Part shown: one piece after another, positions 44,083-54,271 of the stretch | Layout: the number at the start of each line of letters is the position of its first letter | How positions within the stretch are numbered: position 1 is the stretch's first letter | NCBI GenBank assembly: GCA_018823905.1 | Contig: JAHJHL010000128.1 | Coordinates: forward strand, 45,627 to 109,626 | Direction of reading: 5' to 3' | Source: Alphaproteobacteria bacterium | GTDB lineage: Bacteria; Pseudomonadota; Alphaproteobacteria; Sphingomonadales; Sphingomonadaceae | DNA: 64,000 nt | Made by a program: the position numbers and the translations under genes | The notes under the pieces: model-generated | What the model was told of the DNA's origin: nothing | Seen by the model: only the letters and a program-made list of their open reading frames with translations | Database searches by the model: none

Positions 44083-47000
44083 ATGAAATCGACGAAAGCC
44101 CGTTGGGCTCGCCACAGCAGCCGCACCGCATTGGTGTTTGTCGGGATCAGCGCTTTCGCCGCGCCGCTCGCCGCGCAGGACGCGCCGGTCGAAACCGCCG
44201 CCGCAGCGCAAGGTGAGGACGCAATCGTCGTGACCGGCAGCCGCATCGCACGCGAAACCTATGACACGCCGGCGCCTGTCATCGGTGTATCGTCGGAAGA
44301 TCTGGTCGAATCGGGTGACAGCGAACTTAGCGAAACGTTGGCCGACCTGCCGCAATTGTCGTCGGCGACCAACGACTCGACGGTCACCGGCAACACGCAA
44401 AATTCGGGCCTCAGCTCGATCGAGCTGCGCAATCTCGGGGCGAACCGCACCCTTGTGCTGATCGATGGCCGCCGGACGGTGTCGAACAGTGGCATTTCCA
44501 ATCTCGTCAGCCTGTCGACGATTCCCAGCGATTTTATCGACCGGGTCGAAATCATCACTGGCGGCACGTCGTCGGTCTATGGGTCGGACGCGGTCGCGGG
44601 GGTGGTGAACATCATCACCAAAAAGAACGAACGCGGCCTGACACTCCGCGCGCGCACCGGCATCACGTCGCAGGGCGACGGGCAGGAGCTCACGCTGGGC
44701 GCCACCTATGGGTCGCGCTTTGCCGACGATCGCGGTTATTTCCTGGTCAGCGGTACCTATGACCGCGACTGGGGCATCCGAGCGGTCGATCGCGAATGGG
44801 CGGTGCGACCGGTCTCATACAGCTATGATTTCGCAAATGGCGTCAACGAATTCGAAGGCGTCTTTCTGAACGCCAGCGGCGCTCCGACCAGCGGGTCGCA
44901 GCCAGCTTCCCAGTTCCCGCCGTTGATCATGAGCGACCTGAGCAGTTTCATTCCGGGCGGGGTCTTCTCGGGCGCCAATTCGTCGCGTGACCGTTTTTAC
45001 CGCAACGGGACGCTGGTTCCGCTCGGTCCCGATGTGCAGACAGGGCAGCCGGTCGGCATCGGCACGACCGATAACGGCAACACCGGATATTTTCTGCCCA
45101 ATCGCGACGGCTACAACCAGCGCACCGGACGTTCGCTGATTCTGGCCCGTGAACGCTATCTGGGCGCCGCGAAGCTCGAGTATGAATTTTCGGATGCGCT
45201 CGAAGGTTTCGCGCAGCTCCAATATTCGCGGATCACGTCGGGCGAGACGCGCGAATCGGTCGGCATCGGTTGGGATTCGACCTATCCGCTTACTGACCCG
45301 ATCACCGGGGTCACGACAGAGATCGAATATGGCAAGATTCCCTGTCGTCGGACGGGCGGTTGCAACCCATTCGTGCCGCCCGAGCTGCGCGGCAGCGAAA
45401 CGCCCTCTACGGGCGTGGGCATTGCCTGGGACCGCCGCTTCGACGAAGTGGGCGGCCAGATCACCGAGAACAAGCGCGAGACGATCCGCAGCTGGGCGGG
45501 GCTGCGCGGCAAGATTTCGGACAGCTGGAATTGGGAAGCAAGCTTTGGTTATGGCCAGTATAAGCAGGACCAGTGGCGCCGTAACGAGATCAACGGCATC
45601 AACCTGACGCAGGCGCTCAATGCCGAACTCGGACCCGACGGCGCCCCGCGCTGTGTCGGTGCCGACGCGCGTGCCGCGGGCTGCGTCCCCATCAACCTGT
45701 TTGGCGAAGGGGCAATCACCCCCGAAGCCGCGGCGTGGATCCGTGCCGATTTGCACCAGGAGCTGACGATCCGCCAATATACCGGGCAGGCGTTCGTCAC
45801 GGGTGAGCTGTTCCAGCTGCCGGCTGGCCCGGTCGGCGTCGCGTTCGGCGTCGATTATCGCAAGGACAGTCAGGATCTGAGCGGCGACATCTTGTCACAG
45901 ACCGGCGGCACGACGGGCAATGCGGTACCCAATTTCGGCGGTTCGATCCGCGCCCTCGAGGGATATGGCGAAGTCAGCGTACCCCTGCTCCGCGATGCGC
46001 CGGGCGCCTATCTGCTCAGCGTCGATGCCTCGGCACGCTTCGCCGATTACAATATCGACAATGTCGGGACCGTGTTCAGCTGGCGCGGCGGTGTCCAATA
46101 TGCGCCGATTCCCGACATTCGTTTCCGTGCCCAGTTCGCCCGCGCCCAGCGCGCGCCCGACATCGCCGAGCTATATTCGCCGCCACGTGGAAATTTTGAA
46201 GCCGCGAACGACCTGTGCGATGGTGTGACGCCGACAACGGCCGGACAGATCGCCGCTGGTTGCCGTCTCGATCCGGGCATCCAGGCGCTGTTTGCTCAGC
46301 AGGCGACCGATGGCGCGACGCAGCAATATACGCAGGCGGGCAACAGCCTCTACAGCCCCAACGGCGGGAACCTGGACCTTAAGGAAGAGACCGCCGACAC
46401 GCTGACGCTCGGCGCCGTGATCGCGCCGCGCTTTATCCCCGGCCTGACGATCGCGGTCGATTATTACGACATTCGCATCAAGGATGCGATCGACGCCTAT
46501 TCGAACCGCGACATCCAGCTGCAATGCTATGACACCGCCGTGCCGCAGACGGACAATCCCTTCTGTGTGGACATCACCCGCAACGCCAACAACGGCCAGA
46601 TCGTCGCGTTGGTCCAGCGGCAGGTCAATCTTGCGCGCTTCGACACGCAGGGCATCGACGTCGCGTTCAACTATCGCTTCCGCCTCGACGACGCGCTCGG
46701 CATCCCCGGCCGTTTCGACCTGCGCTACGACGCTACGCATGTCCTGAAGCAGAAAGTGCAGTTTCAGGGCATCGAGGGGACGGTGACCAACGACCTTGCC
46801 GGAGACCTTGCCGAAGGCAGTTTCAAATACCGTGCGCGCGGCTCACTCGGTTGGCGGCTCGACAATTTCCGCATTCGCTGGACCACCACCTATTACGGCA
46901 AGATCAACGACAGCAATTCGCTCGCCGACCAATATGCGGCGCTGCTCGAAGCCAACCCCAATGCCGAGGTGCCGATCTTCCTCAATATCGGCGACGTTTG

Positions 47001-47199
47001 GGAGCACGACCTGTTCCTCTCTTTCGACCTCGACAGCGGCGGCAAGGAATTTCGTCTCTATGGTGGGGTGAATAATCTGTTCAATTCGATCAGCCCTTTT
47101 CTGCCGAGCGGGACCGAGAGCGGGCGCTTGACCAACCAGAACGGCGTCTATGATATTGCCGGGCGCCGCTTCTATGTTGGCGCAACGGTGAAATTCTGA
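44083..47199 (+). CDS. TonB-dependent receptor
   Basis: DAIVVTGSRIARETYDTPAPVIGVSSEDL plug start, ELRNLGANRTLVLIDGRR, GTSSVYGSDAVAGVVNIITKK, C-terminal GRRFYVGATVKF. Confidence 0.95.
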   Translation: MKSTKARWARHSSRTALVFVGISAFAAPLAAQDAPVETAAAAQGEDAIVVTGSRIARETYDTPAPVIGVSSEDLVESGDSELSETLADLPQLSSATNDSTVTGNTQNSGLSSIELRNLGANRTLVLIDGRRTVSNSGISNLVSLSTIPSDFIDRVEIITGGTSSVYGSDAVAGVVNIITKKNERGLTLRARTGITSQGDGQELTLGATYGSRFADDRGYFLVSGTYDRDWGIRAVDREWAVRPVSYSYDFANGVNEFEGVFLNASGAPTSGSQPASQFPPLIMSDLSSFIPGGVFSGANSSRDRFYRNGTLVPLGPDVQTGQPVGIGTTDNGNTGYFLPNRDGYNQRTGRSLILARERYLGAAKLEYEFSDALEGFAQLQYSRITSGETRESVGIGWDSTYPLTDPITGVTTEIEYGKIPCRRTGGCNPFVPPELRGSETPSTGVGIAWDRRFDEVGGQITENKRETIRSWAGLRGKISDSWNWEASFGYGQYKQDQWRRNEINGINLTQALNAELGPDGAPRCVGADARAAGCVPINLFGEGAITPEAAAWIRADLHQELTIRQYTGQAFVTGELFQLPAGPVGVAFGVDYRKDSQDLSGDILSQTGGTTGNAVPNFGGSIRALEGYGEVSVPLLRDAPGAYLLSVDASARFADYNIDNVGTVFSWRGGVQYAPIPDIRFRAQFARAQRAPDIAELYSPPRGNFEAANDLCDGVTPTTAGQIAAGCRLDPGIQALFAQQATDGATQQYTQAGNSLYSPNGGNLDLKEETADTLTLGAVIAPRFIPGLTIAVDYYDIRIKDAIDAYSNRDIQLQCYDTAVPQTDNPFCVDITRNANNGQIVALVQRQVNLARFDTQGIDVAFNYRFRLDDALGIPGRFDLRYDATHVLKQKVQFQGIEGTVTNDLAGDLAEGSFKYRARGSLGWRLDNFRIRWTTTYYGKINDSNSLADQYAALLEANPNAEVPIFLNIGDVWEHDLFLSFDLDSGGKEFRLYGGVNNLFNSISPFLPSGTESGRLTNQNGVYDIAGRRFYVGATVKF

Positions 47200-48188
47200 T
47201 GCGAAAAAAATTGAGAGCTTCGGGGCTTCGATCCACTGGATCCCTGAAGGCCATGTCGGGCGCGGTGCTGCTGGCGTTGGCAGGGTGCGCGCCCGGCCAT
47301 GCGGTCGCCAGTGCCGCCCCGCATGGCGATACAAAGCTTCAGCGCGATCTGTTCGCCGCGGGGGTGAAGCGCTTCACTTTTGACGGCTGGGCGGGTCCGG
47401 CTTTTCCCGTCTGGACCTATCGACCGGCCGATGCGCCTGGCGATGCGCCGGTCCTGTTCGTGTTCCATGGCGTTCAGCGCGATGCCGACAAATATATCGG
47501 TGAATGGGTCGATCTTGCCCGTCGGAAAAAGATCGTGTTGATCGTCCCCGAATATAGTCGCGCCGCCTTCCCGAGTGTTGCGGCGTACAGCCATGGCTGG
47601 TTTACGGACAAGGACGGCACGGCACGTCCAGCCGATCGCTGGTCGTTCGCGAGCGTTGAACCGATTTTTGCCGCCGTGCGCGCGCGCGAAAAGCTGACCG
47701 CCACGACCTATTCGCTTTATGGGCATTCAGGTGGCGCGCAGTTTGTGCATCGTTATGTGCTGGCAGGCGGCGGACCACATCTTGCCCGCGCGGTGTCGGC
47801 CAACGCGGGCTCCTATGCAGCGACCGATCCCGCGGTGCGCTGGCCCTTCGGTATTGCTGGCTTGCCCAAGGGGTTGTGGAACCCGGCAAAGGCCTTCGCG
47901 ATGCCGATGACCGTTTTGCTGGGAACCAGCGACAACGACCCCGATCACCCGAGCCTGCCGCGTCAAGCCGAAGCAGAAGCGCAGGGACCGCATCGGCTTG
48001 CCCGCGGCAAGGCATTTTATGACGGTGCGCGGGGCCGCGCTGTGACGGACAAGGTACAATTCAACTGGAATTGCGCGCTCGTCCCTAATATTGGTCATGA
48101 TAATAAAGGCATGGCGCCTGTCGCCGTCGACATATTGTTCGGCGAGGCAAAGTTACAGCCGGGAACGGACTGTCGGCTCCTAAACTAG
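47199..48188 (+). CDS. Alpha/beta hydrolase lipoprotein
   Basis: Lipobox ALAGCA, PVLFVFHGVQRDADKYI, YGHSGGAQFVHRY. Confidence 0.85.
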   Translation: MRKKLRASGLRSTGSLKAMSGAVLLALAGCAPGHAVASAAPHGDTKLQRDLFAAGVKRFTFDGWAGPAFPVWTYRPADAPGDAPVLFVFHGVQRDADKYIGEWVDLARRKKIVLIVPEYSRAAFPSVAAYSHGWFTDKDGTARPADRWSFASVEPIFAAVRAREKLTATTYSLYGHSGGAQFVHRYVLAGGGPHLARAVSANAGSYAATDPAVRWPFGIAGLPKGLWNPAKAFAMPMTVLLGTSDNDPDHPSLPRQAEAEAQGPHRLARGKAFYDGARGRAVTDKVQFNWNCALVPNIGHDNKGMAPVAVDILFGEAKLQPGTDCRLLN

Positions 48189-48229
48189 GGACCACGCAAA
48201 GGTCTTATACTGGACGGCATGAAAGCCAA

Positions 48230-48463
48230 ATGTCGTACCGGTCCTGGCGCTGGGCGATCCAGCCCGACGCCGACCGCTGTGGGGAAGCGCCGCTGCTGCT
48301 GCTGTGGGGTGGATATGGCACGGCCGGGTCGCTTTTCGACATCATGACATGCTGGCGATCCTGGGTCCCCAACGCGCGCGGCCGTGCGCTGTCCTTGGGT
48401 CACAGCCCTCGGGAAGAGGTGCTTGCCTTGCTGCGGGCGCAACTGGACCTGTTTCGCGCTTAA
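48230..48463 (+). pseudogene. 3' remnant of an alpha/beta hydrolase (haloacetate-dehalogenase-like)
   Basis: PLLLLWGGYGTAGSLFDIMTCWRSWVPNARGRALSLGHSPREEVLALLRAQLDLFRA matches the C-terminal plan (LWG..G..FD....W......RGRAL..GH...EE.......L) of that family; the catalytic N-terminal part is missing. Confidence 0.55.
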
Positions 48464-48495
48464 CCCTACGGAGTACGGGGAGGTTGACAGGATCG

Positions 48496-49263
48496 ATGAC
48501 ACACAAACGGGCCATTATCATATCGGCGGAATTCTCGAGCTTTGTCGGTCGCGGTGGGATCGACACGGACTGTTTGCCACCCGAGCCGATTGTCATCGGA
48601 TTCGGCGACATGGGCGAACCGGCGGTCACGATCCTGGCGGCCTAGGATGTGGGTGACGTCGCAAACGGCCATGTCCTGTTATTCGCGGTCAGTCGGGGTG
48701 CCTGTCTGCACATGTTCGGCCTGTTGCCGAGCGTGCAGGGGAGCTGGTATCTCGCCGCAGATCTGCGCGAGCTCGGCCGGGCGCTCGTCGCCGTTGAAGG
48801 CGAAAACGAGGTGGCAGCCATGCTCCGCGTTGCGCGCAGTCTGGAATTGCTTTGCCGCTTGTTCGGCGCGCTCGAACAGCACCGCATGGTCGAATATCAT
48901 GGCGAGACGACGCTCAGCGAAATCGACGCCCAGCGCGTTGCGGCGGCGCATCAGCTGGTCAGCGAGAGGTGGCAGGAACCGTTGACCGTGGCCGACGTCG
49001 CGCGCCGATCGGGACTGGGCAAGGCCAAACTGACCCAGGGTTTTCGCGAAATGTACAAATGCACCGTCGCCGAGGCGGTGAGCGAGCGGCGACTGGCTAA
49101 TGCGCGCTCATTGCTGACGCTGAGCGACCTGCCGATTTCCACTATCGGATATCGCTCCGGCTATCAAAGCAACGCCAGCTTCACACGCGCCTTTGCGCGC
49201 CGGTTTGGAATGACGCCGACCGAAGTAAGGCGACGCGAAAGGACGTTCAGCGGTTCAAACTGA
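48496..49263 (+). pseudogene. AraC-family regulator interrupted by an in-frame TAG at 48643-48645
   Basis: MTHKRAIIISAEFSSFVGRGGIDTDCLPPEPIVIGFGDMGEPAVTILAA*DVGDVANGHVLLFAVSRGACLH...; same frame on both sides; C-terminal double HTH ...VADVARRSGLGKAKLTQGFREMYKCTVAEAVSERRLANARSLL...IGYRSGYQSNASFTRAFARRFGMTPTEVRRR. Confidence 0.7.
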
Positions 49264-49527
49264 ACCCGGGAAAGTGCGGGAACGACTCTCAACGACTGCG
49301 GCGCGCGATGCGTTGGCGGCTGATAAGAAAATCGTTGTACCTTGGTGGACGGAAGTAAGTCGCTTCCAAGTCTAAGACTCTGCTTCCGACATTGCGTGCG
49401 ACAGGCGGACGATAATCGCGAGGTCGCGCCCATTTTTGCTGGATCGCATGGCAGTTATGGAATGCGCACACTCAATCGGCTCGATTATGATTTGACGATC
49501 ATAGGGTTGGGCGCGAGAAGCAGTGCG

Positions 49528-50652
49528 ATGATTTGGAGCAAGGCGATTATAGCAATGGGTCTGCTGGCGGCGGCATCCGGCCCGCGTCCGGCTGAGCGCG
49601 CCCGCGAAGCCGGTGTCGTTATCGGCGTCCTTACCCCCGGCCCGCTGAATGCCATCACCGATGTTGACGGGGTCGAGGTGGGCCATGTCACGATCGAGGA
49701 AGGCAAAGACGTCCATACCGGCGTCACCGCAATCCTGCCGCATGGCGGCAATGTGTTTCGCTCGCGCGTTCCCGCCGGCTTTGTTGCGTTCAACGCGTTC
49801 GGGAAGTTTGCCGGCTCGACGCAGGTCGTCGAACTCGGTGAGATCGAGACACCCATATTGTTGACCAACACGCTGAACGTCCCCGAGGCCGCGGCGGGCG
49901 CGATCGAATGGACGCTGACCCAGCCGGGCAATGAAGCGGTCCGGTCGGTCAACGCCGTGGTTGGTGAGACGAACGACGGCGTCCTCAACGACATCCGCCG
50001 CCGCCGCGTCACCGTCGCCGACGCGCGGCGCGCGATAGAAGGAGCGAAAGGCGGAGCGGTCGCGGAAGGCTCGGTCGGCGCGGGTACCGGAACGGTGGCC
50101 TTCGGCTTTAAAGGAGGCATCGGCACAGCGTCGCGCAAGCTGCCGAGCGCGATGGGCGGATGGACCCTGGGGGTGTTGGTTCAGAGCAACTACGGCGGTG
50201 TCCTGACCATCGCCGGTGTGCCAGTCGGCATCAAACTGGGTCGCCACGCCTTCGCCGAGCGGGGCGATCGCGACACCGCAGACGGCTCGGTCGTCGTGGT
50301 GATCGCCACCGACGCGCCGCTGTCCGATCGCAACCTGCGCCGCATTGCCGAGCGGGCGTTCATCGGGATCGGCCGGACGGGATCGTCCTTTTCGAACGGG
50401 TCGGGCGATTATGCGATAGCCTTTTCGACCAGCCCTGCGGTGCGCCGCGAAGAGGGAAGCACGCCGACCGTGGAAGTCGCCGACCTGCGCAACGAGACGC
50501 TTTCGCCACTATTTCAGGCGGTGGCCGAAGCAACCGAGGAAGCGGTCGTCAACTCGCTCTTCGCCGGAAAGACCGTCGAAGGGCATCGCGACACTGTCGA
50601 GCGGCTGCCGGTCGAAACGATATTGCCGTGGCTGGTCGCTAGCGAAAAGTAA
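49528..50652 (+). CDS. P1 family peptidase (DmpA-like aminopeptidase, Ntn-type)
   Basis: NAITDVDGVEVGHVTI, GSTQVVELGEIETPILLTNTLNV, VVGETNDGVLND, GGWTLGVLVQSNYGG (candidate autocleavage/nucleophile Ser). Confidence 0.9.
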   Translation: MIWSKAIIAMGLLAAASGPRPAERAREAGVVIGVLTPGPLNAITDVDGVEVGHVTIEEGKDVHTGVTAILPHGGNVFRSRVPAGFVAFNAFGKFAGSTQVVELGEIETPILLTNTLNVPEAAAGAIEWTLTQPGNEAVRSVNAVVGETNDGVLNDIRRRRVTVADARRAIEGAKGGAVAEGSVGAGTGTVAFGFKGGIGTASRKLPSAMGGWTLGVLVQSNYGGVLTIAGVPVGIKLGRHAFAERGDRDTADGSVVVVIATDAPLSDRNLRRIAERAFIGIGRTGSSFSNGSGDYAIAFSTSPAVRREEGSTPTVEVADLRNETLSPLFQAVAEATEEAVVNSLFAGKTVEGHRDTVERLPVETILPWLVASEK

Positions 50653-50682
50653 CGGCCCAGCCGATCAATTCTACGAAGCTGG

Positions 50683-52236
50683 TCAGGACGCCTTGGCAGC
50701 GCGCAGCAGGCGACCAGGAGCACCCACTCGCTCACCGCCTTCAAAAGCGGGCCGTCCGTTCACCATGACCATGTCGAAACCCTGTGCCTGGGCAAAGGGG
50801 TCGAGGTAGGTCGAGCGCGCTTTTACCCGGTCGGGGACGAGCAGGATGAGGTCCGCCTTCGCGCCCGGCCGCACCGTTCCGCGATCGGGTAGTCGCAGGA
50901 TCTGCGCCGGGAGCGCGGTCGCTTTGCGGACGGCCTGCTCGATCGGGAGCCTGCGGCCGTTCACGACATATTGCTCGATCAATTTGGCATAGGTGCCGGT
51001 GGCCCGCGGGTGGCGCATCCCCGGTCCGCCGTCGGTCGAGATCGCGACATCGGGGTCCAGAACCAGAATATCTTGCAGCGCGTCGTCCATGGTGAAATGC
51101 GCGCCTGAGGCACCGCCCGGCCCGATCTTGATCAGGAAGTCGGCATAATGAAGTCCCGCATCCTGTGACGCTTCGGCCAATGTTTTTCCCGCATAAGGCG
51201 CGGTACCGATCAGGAGCGCTTCCGGCCCGCCTCGCCGGGTCATTCGTGCGATCAGATGGTCGCGCAACTCCTGTTGTCGCTCGGCGACGACGGCGCTGTA
51301 GTCGGTCGGTGGCAAAGCCCATTCAGGGAAAAGGAGCGCGATACCGGTATAACCCGCGCTGTAGGGATAGGCGTCGGCGGTCAGATCGACGCCGTCACGG
51401 CGTTTGGCGGCAATATAGTCGAGCAACCGGCGGGCACGGTCTTCGCCTTTGCCAAACACCACTTTCAAATGCGAAATATGCGGCCGCGCCGGATGTGCCG
51501 ATGCGATCAGTTCCTCGATCGAGGCTTCGATCTCATCGTCGTTCTCGGATCGCATATGGCTCATGACGACGCCGCCGTGGCGGGCGATGGTCTGGCCGAG
51601 GCTGGCAAGCTCGGCGCGTTCGCTATAAATCCCCGGAACATATTCCAGCCCGTAGGATAAGCCGAAGGCGCCAGCGGTCAGTTCGCCGTCGAGCTGCGCC
51701 GCCATTCGCGCCAGCGCGGTATCATCCGGCTGGCGCACCGAGTCCGGGATGCCAGAGGCGCGGCGCAGCGTCCCGTGGCTTGCGAGCGCGGCGACATTCA
51801 GCGGCAGCGCTGCGCGATCGGCGGCAGCGAGCCAGGTCCGCAGGCCCAGATCGTCTCCGACGCGGGGACCGCTGCCGTCAACACCGAGCAAGATGGTGGT
51901 CACACCCATGGCAAGGAAAGCATCGTAGGATTGCTCCAGCGGATCGCCATGCGTGTGGGTGTCGATAAATCCGGGGGCGAGGACGCGCCCTTCGCCCTCG
52001 ACAAGCCGCGCGCCGCGCGGCGCCGATCCGCCTGGCGACAAAATTGCCGCTACTTGGTCGCCAAGGACGGCAACGTCGGCGTGGTGGGGCTCGCGTCCGG
52101 TGCCATCCACCAGCAAGACATCGCGAAAATAGATCGACGGCTCGCTCCCCGCGGCGGCAATGACCGGCAGGTGCGCCAAGGCGCTCCCGGCAATCGCACC
52201 CGCAACGACCTGACGCCGCGTTACGTCACGCACCAT
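50683..52236 (-). CDS. N-acyl-D-amino-acid deacylase / D-aminoacylase family amidohydrolase
   Basis: Tat-like TRRQVVAGAIAGSALA; VDGTGREPHHADVAVLGDQVAAI, VLAPGFIDTHTHGDP, VMSHMRSEND, HISHLKV, STDGGPGMRHPRATGTYAKLI. Confidence 0.88.
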   Translation of the reverse strand: MVRDVTRRQVVAGAIAGSALAHLPVIAAAGSEPSIYFRDVLLVDGTGREPHHADVAVLGDQVAAILSPGGSAPRGARLVEGEGRVLAPGFIDTHTHGDPLEQSYDAFLAMGVTTILLGVDGSGPRVGDDLGLRTWLAAADRAALPLNVAALASHGTLRRASGIPDSVRQPDDTALARMAAQLDGELTAGAFGLSYGLEYVPGIYSERAELASLGQTIARHGGVVMSHMRSENDDEIEASIEELIASAHPARPHISHLKVVFGKGEDRARRLLDYIAAKRRDGVDLTADAYPYSAGYTGIALLFPEWALPPTDYSAVVAERQQELRDHLIARMTRRGGPEALLIGTAPYAGKTLAEASQDAGLHYADFLIKIGPGGASGAHFTMDDALQDILVLDPDVAISTDGGPGMRHPRATGTYAKLIEQYVVNGRRLPIEQAVRKATALPAQILRLPDRGTVRPGAKADLILLVPDRVKARSTYLDPFAQAQGFDMVMVNGRPAFEGGERVGAPGRLLRAAKAS

Positions 52237-52355
52237 GATAATCTCCCTTGTGCAGGTGGAGGCAATGATGCCGGGAAAGGCGGCTGAAAAGCAAATCGAT
52301 ACTTAGACGGCGTCGTAGCAGGCTTTGATCGACCACCTCCCTAACCGACCCGCGT

Positions 52356-54170
52356 TCACCCCTGCTTTACCTTTATATAACGGGTCACCCGCTCCTCGAG
52401 AATGTCGAGCGGCAGCGCACCTTCGCTGAGCACGGCTTCATGGAAATCGCGGATGTCGAAGCGCGCCCCCAGTTCACGTTCGGCGCGTTCGCGCAATTCG
52501 GCGATCTTGAGCTGGCCGACCATGTAGCTGGTCGCCTGCCCCGGCCAGTTGAAATAGCGATCGACCTCGCGCGCGATATCGGTGTCCGACACCGAGCTGT
52601 TTGCCTTGAAATAGGCAATCGCCTGTTCGCGCGTCCAGCGCTTCGAATGGATGCCGCTATCGAGCACCAGCCGGATCGCGCGCCATACTTGGAGCGAAAG
52701 CATGCCGAAGCGGTCGTAAGGCGTCTTGTACACCCCCATCTCGTTCGCGAGCCGTTCCGAATAAAGGCCCCAGCCCTCCATATAGGCGCCGTAGCCACCG
52801 AACTTGCGGAACTTGGGAATGCCCGTCAGCTCCTGCTGGCGGGCGATCTGGAAATGATGGCCCGGCGCCCCTTCATGCGCGGCGATGCCCGCGACCTGCA
52901 CCTTCTGCGTCTGGTTCATGTCGACCAGGTTCACATAATAGATGCCGGGGCGCGTGCCGTCTGCCGATGGCGAATTATAGAATGCGGTCGATGCGGTGGC
53001 TTCACGCCATTTTTCGACCGCGCGCACCTCAAGCGCCGCCTTGGGCAGCACCCGGAAATAGCACGGCGCGGCGGTCATCGCCGCCGCAATCACCGCGCGC
53101 GCATCGGCGAGATAGGCTTCGCGTCCGGCCTCGGTGTTGGGATATTTGAACTGCGGATCGGTGCGAATATGATCGAAAAATTGTTCGAGCGTCCCGGTAA
53201 AACCAACCTCGCGCTTGATCGCTTCCATTTCCTGTCGGATCGCTGCGACCTGGGCGAGCCCGAGGTCATGGATCTGGTCGGCGGTCAGGCTGGTGGTGGT
53301 CGAACTCTGTAGTCGGTCGGCGTAGTAGGCCGCGCCGTCGGGGAGGTTCCACGCCCCGAAATTGCCTTTCGACTGCGGCTCGATTTCGTCGATCGCGGCG
53401 ACCAGCGCACGATAGCCCTGCCGGAACGGACCGGTGAGCGCGGCCCTGGCGTCCGCGAGCAGCTTGGCCTTGACCGCCGCGGCAGCGTCGAGCGCTTCGA
53501 CCTTTTTACGGAAATCGGCCATCAGCGTCGAATCCTCGCCGTTGTCGAACGGCGCCCCTGTGATGACTTTCAATGCGTCGGCGCGCGCCGGAGCGAAATT
53601 GACCTTGTTGGGAATGATCCCCGCCGCCGCTTGCTCGCGCATCGTCGTCGCGACTTCGCGCATGACGCGGTCGGTGTCGCGCAGACGCGCGATATAGGCT
53701 TCTGCATCGGCCACAGTGTCGACCTTGTGATTGTTGATCAGCAGCACAGGGATCGCACCCGCGGGGCTGCCGTTGGTCGAGACGGGGAAGCGCAGTTTGC
53801 GAAAACGCGCCGATGCGCGGCTACGTTCGACTTCGTATTCGAACAGGCGATAACTGACGCGCGCGCTTTCGCCGAGCCGCTCGGGCTGGAACCGGGCGCG
53901 CATGTCCGTGAGCTGGCGCTCGGCCATTGCCTGCGTTCGAACCGAGGCGGCGTCGGTATAGTCGTCGAGCTTGTTATAGTCGGTCTTGAGCCCGAGCCGG
54001 GTCTGCGATTCCGGGCTGAGGGCCAGCCGCTCGTCGAACGCCCCATCGAGGAACTGAAGCAGCGCTTCATCCTGTACCCCAGCTTGCGGCGCGGTCTGCG
54101 CGAAGGCGGGCGCAGCAATGGGAGGGAAGGGCAGGAAGGGGAGCAGCATCAGGGCAACGGCGAAGCGCAT
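52356..54170 (-). CDS. DUF885 family protein (putative metallopeptidase)
   Basis: GIYYVNLVDMNQTQKVQVAGIAAHEGAPGHHFQIARQQ, YGAYMEGWGLYSERLANEMGVYKTPYDRFGMLSLQVWRAIRLVLDSGIHSKRWTREQAIAYF. Confidence 0.92.
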   Translation of the reverse strand: MRFAVALMLLPFLPFPPIAAPAFAQTAPQAGVQDEALLQFLDGAFDERLALSPESQTRLGLKTDYNKLDDYTDAASVRTQAMAERQLTDMRARFQPERLGESARVSYRLFEYEVERSRASARFRKLRFPVSTNGSPAGAIPVLLINNHKVDTVADAEAYIARLRDTDRVMREVATTMREQAAAGIIPNKVNFAPARADALKVITGAPFDNGEDSTLMADFRKKVEALDAAAAVKAKLLADARAALTGPFRQGYRALVAAIDEIEPQSKGNFGAWNLPDGAAYYADRLQSSTTTSLTADQIHDLGLAQVAAIRQEMEAIKREVGFTGTLEQFFDHIRTDPQFKYPNTEAGREAYLADARAVIAAAMTAAPCYFRVLPKAALEVRAVEKWREATASTAFYNSPSADGTRPGIYYVNLVDMNQTQKVQVAGIAAHEGAPGHHFQIARQQELTGIPKFRKFGGYGAYMEGWGLYSERLANEMGVYKTPYDRFGMLSLQVWRAIRLVLDSGIHSKRWTREQAIAYFKANSSVSDTDIAREVDRYFNWPGQATSYMVGQLKIAELRERAERELGARFDIRDFHEAVLSEGALPLDILEERVTRYIKVKQG

Positions 54171-54271
54171 TATATTCTCCTATCGGAAGACGGGCTTTTC
54201 GCGGAACGCTGCACGCGGCGCAATAATATTTCTCCGGCGACGGTTCCGTGAGCGCCTGTCTCGAGCAACTA

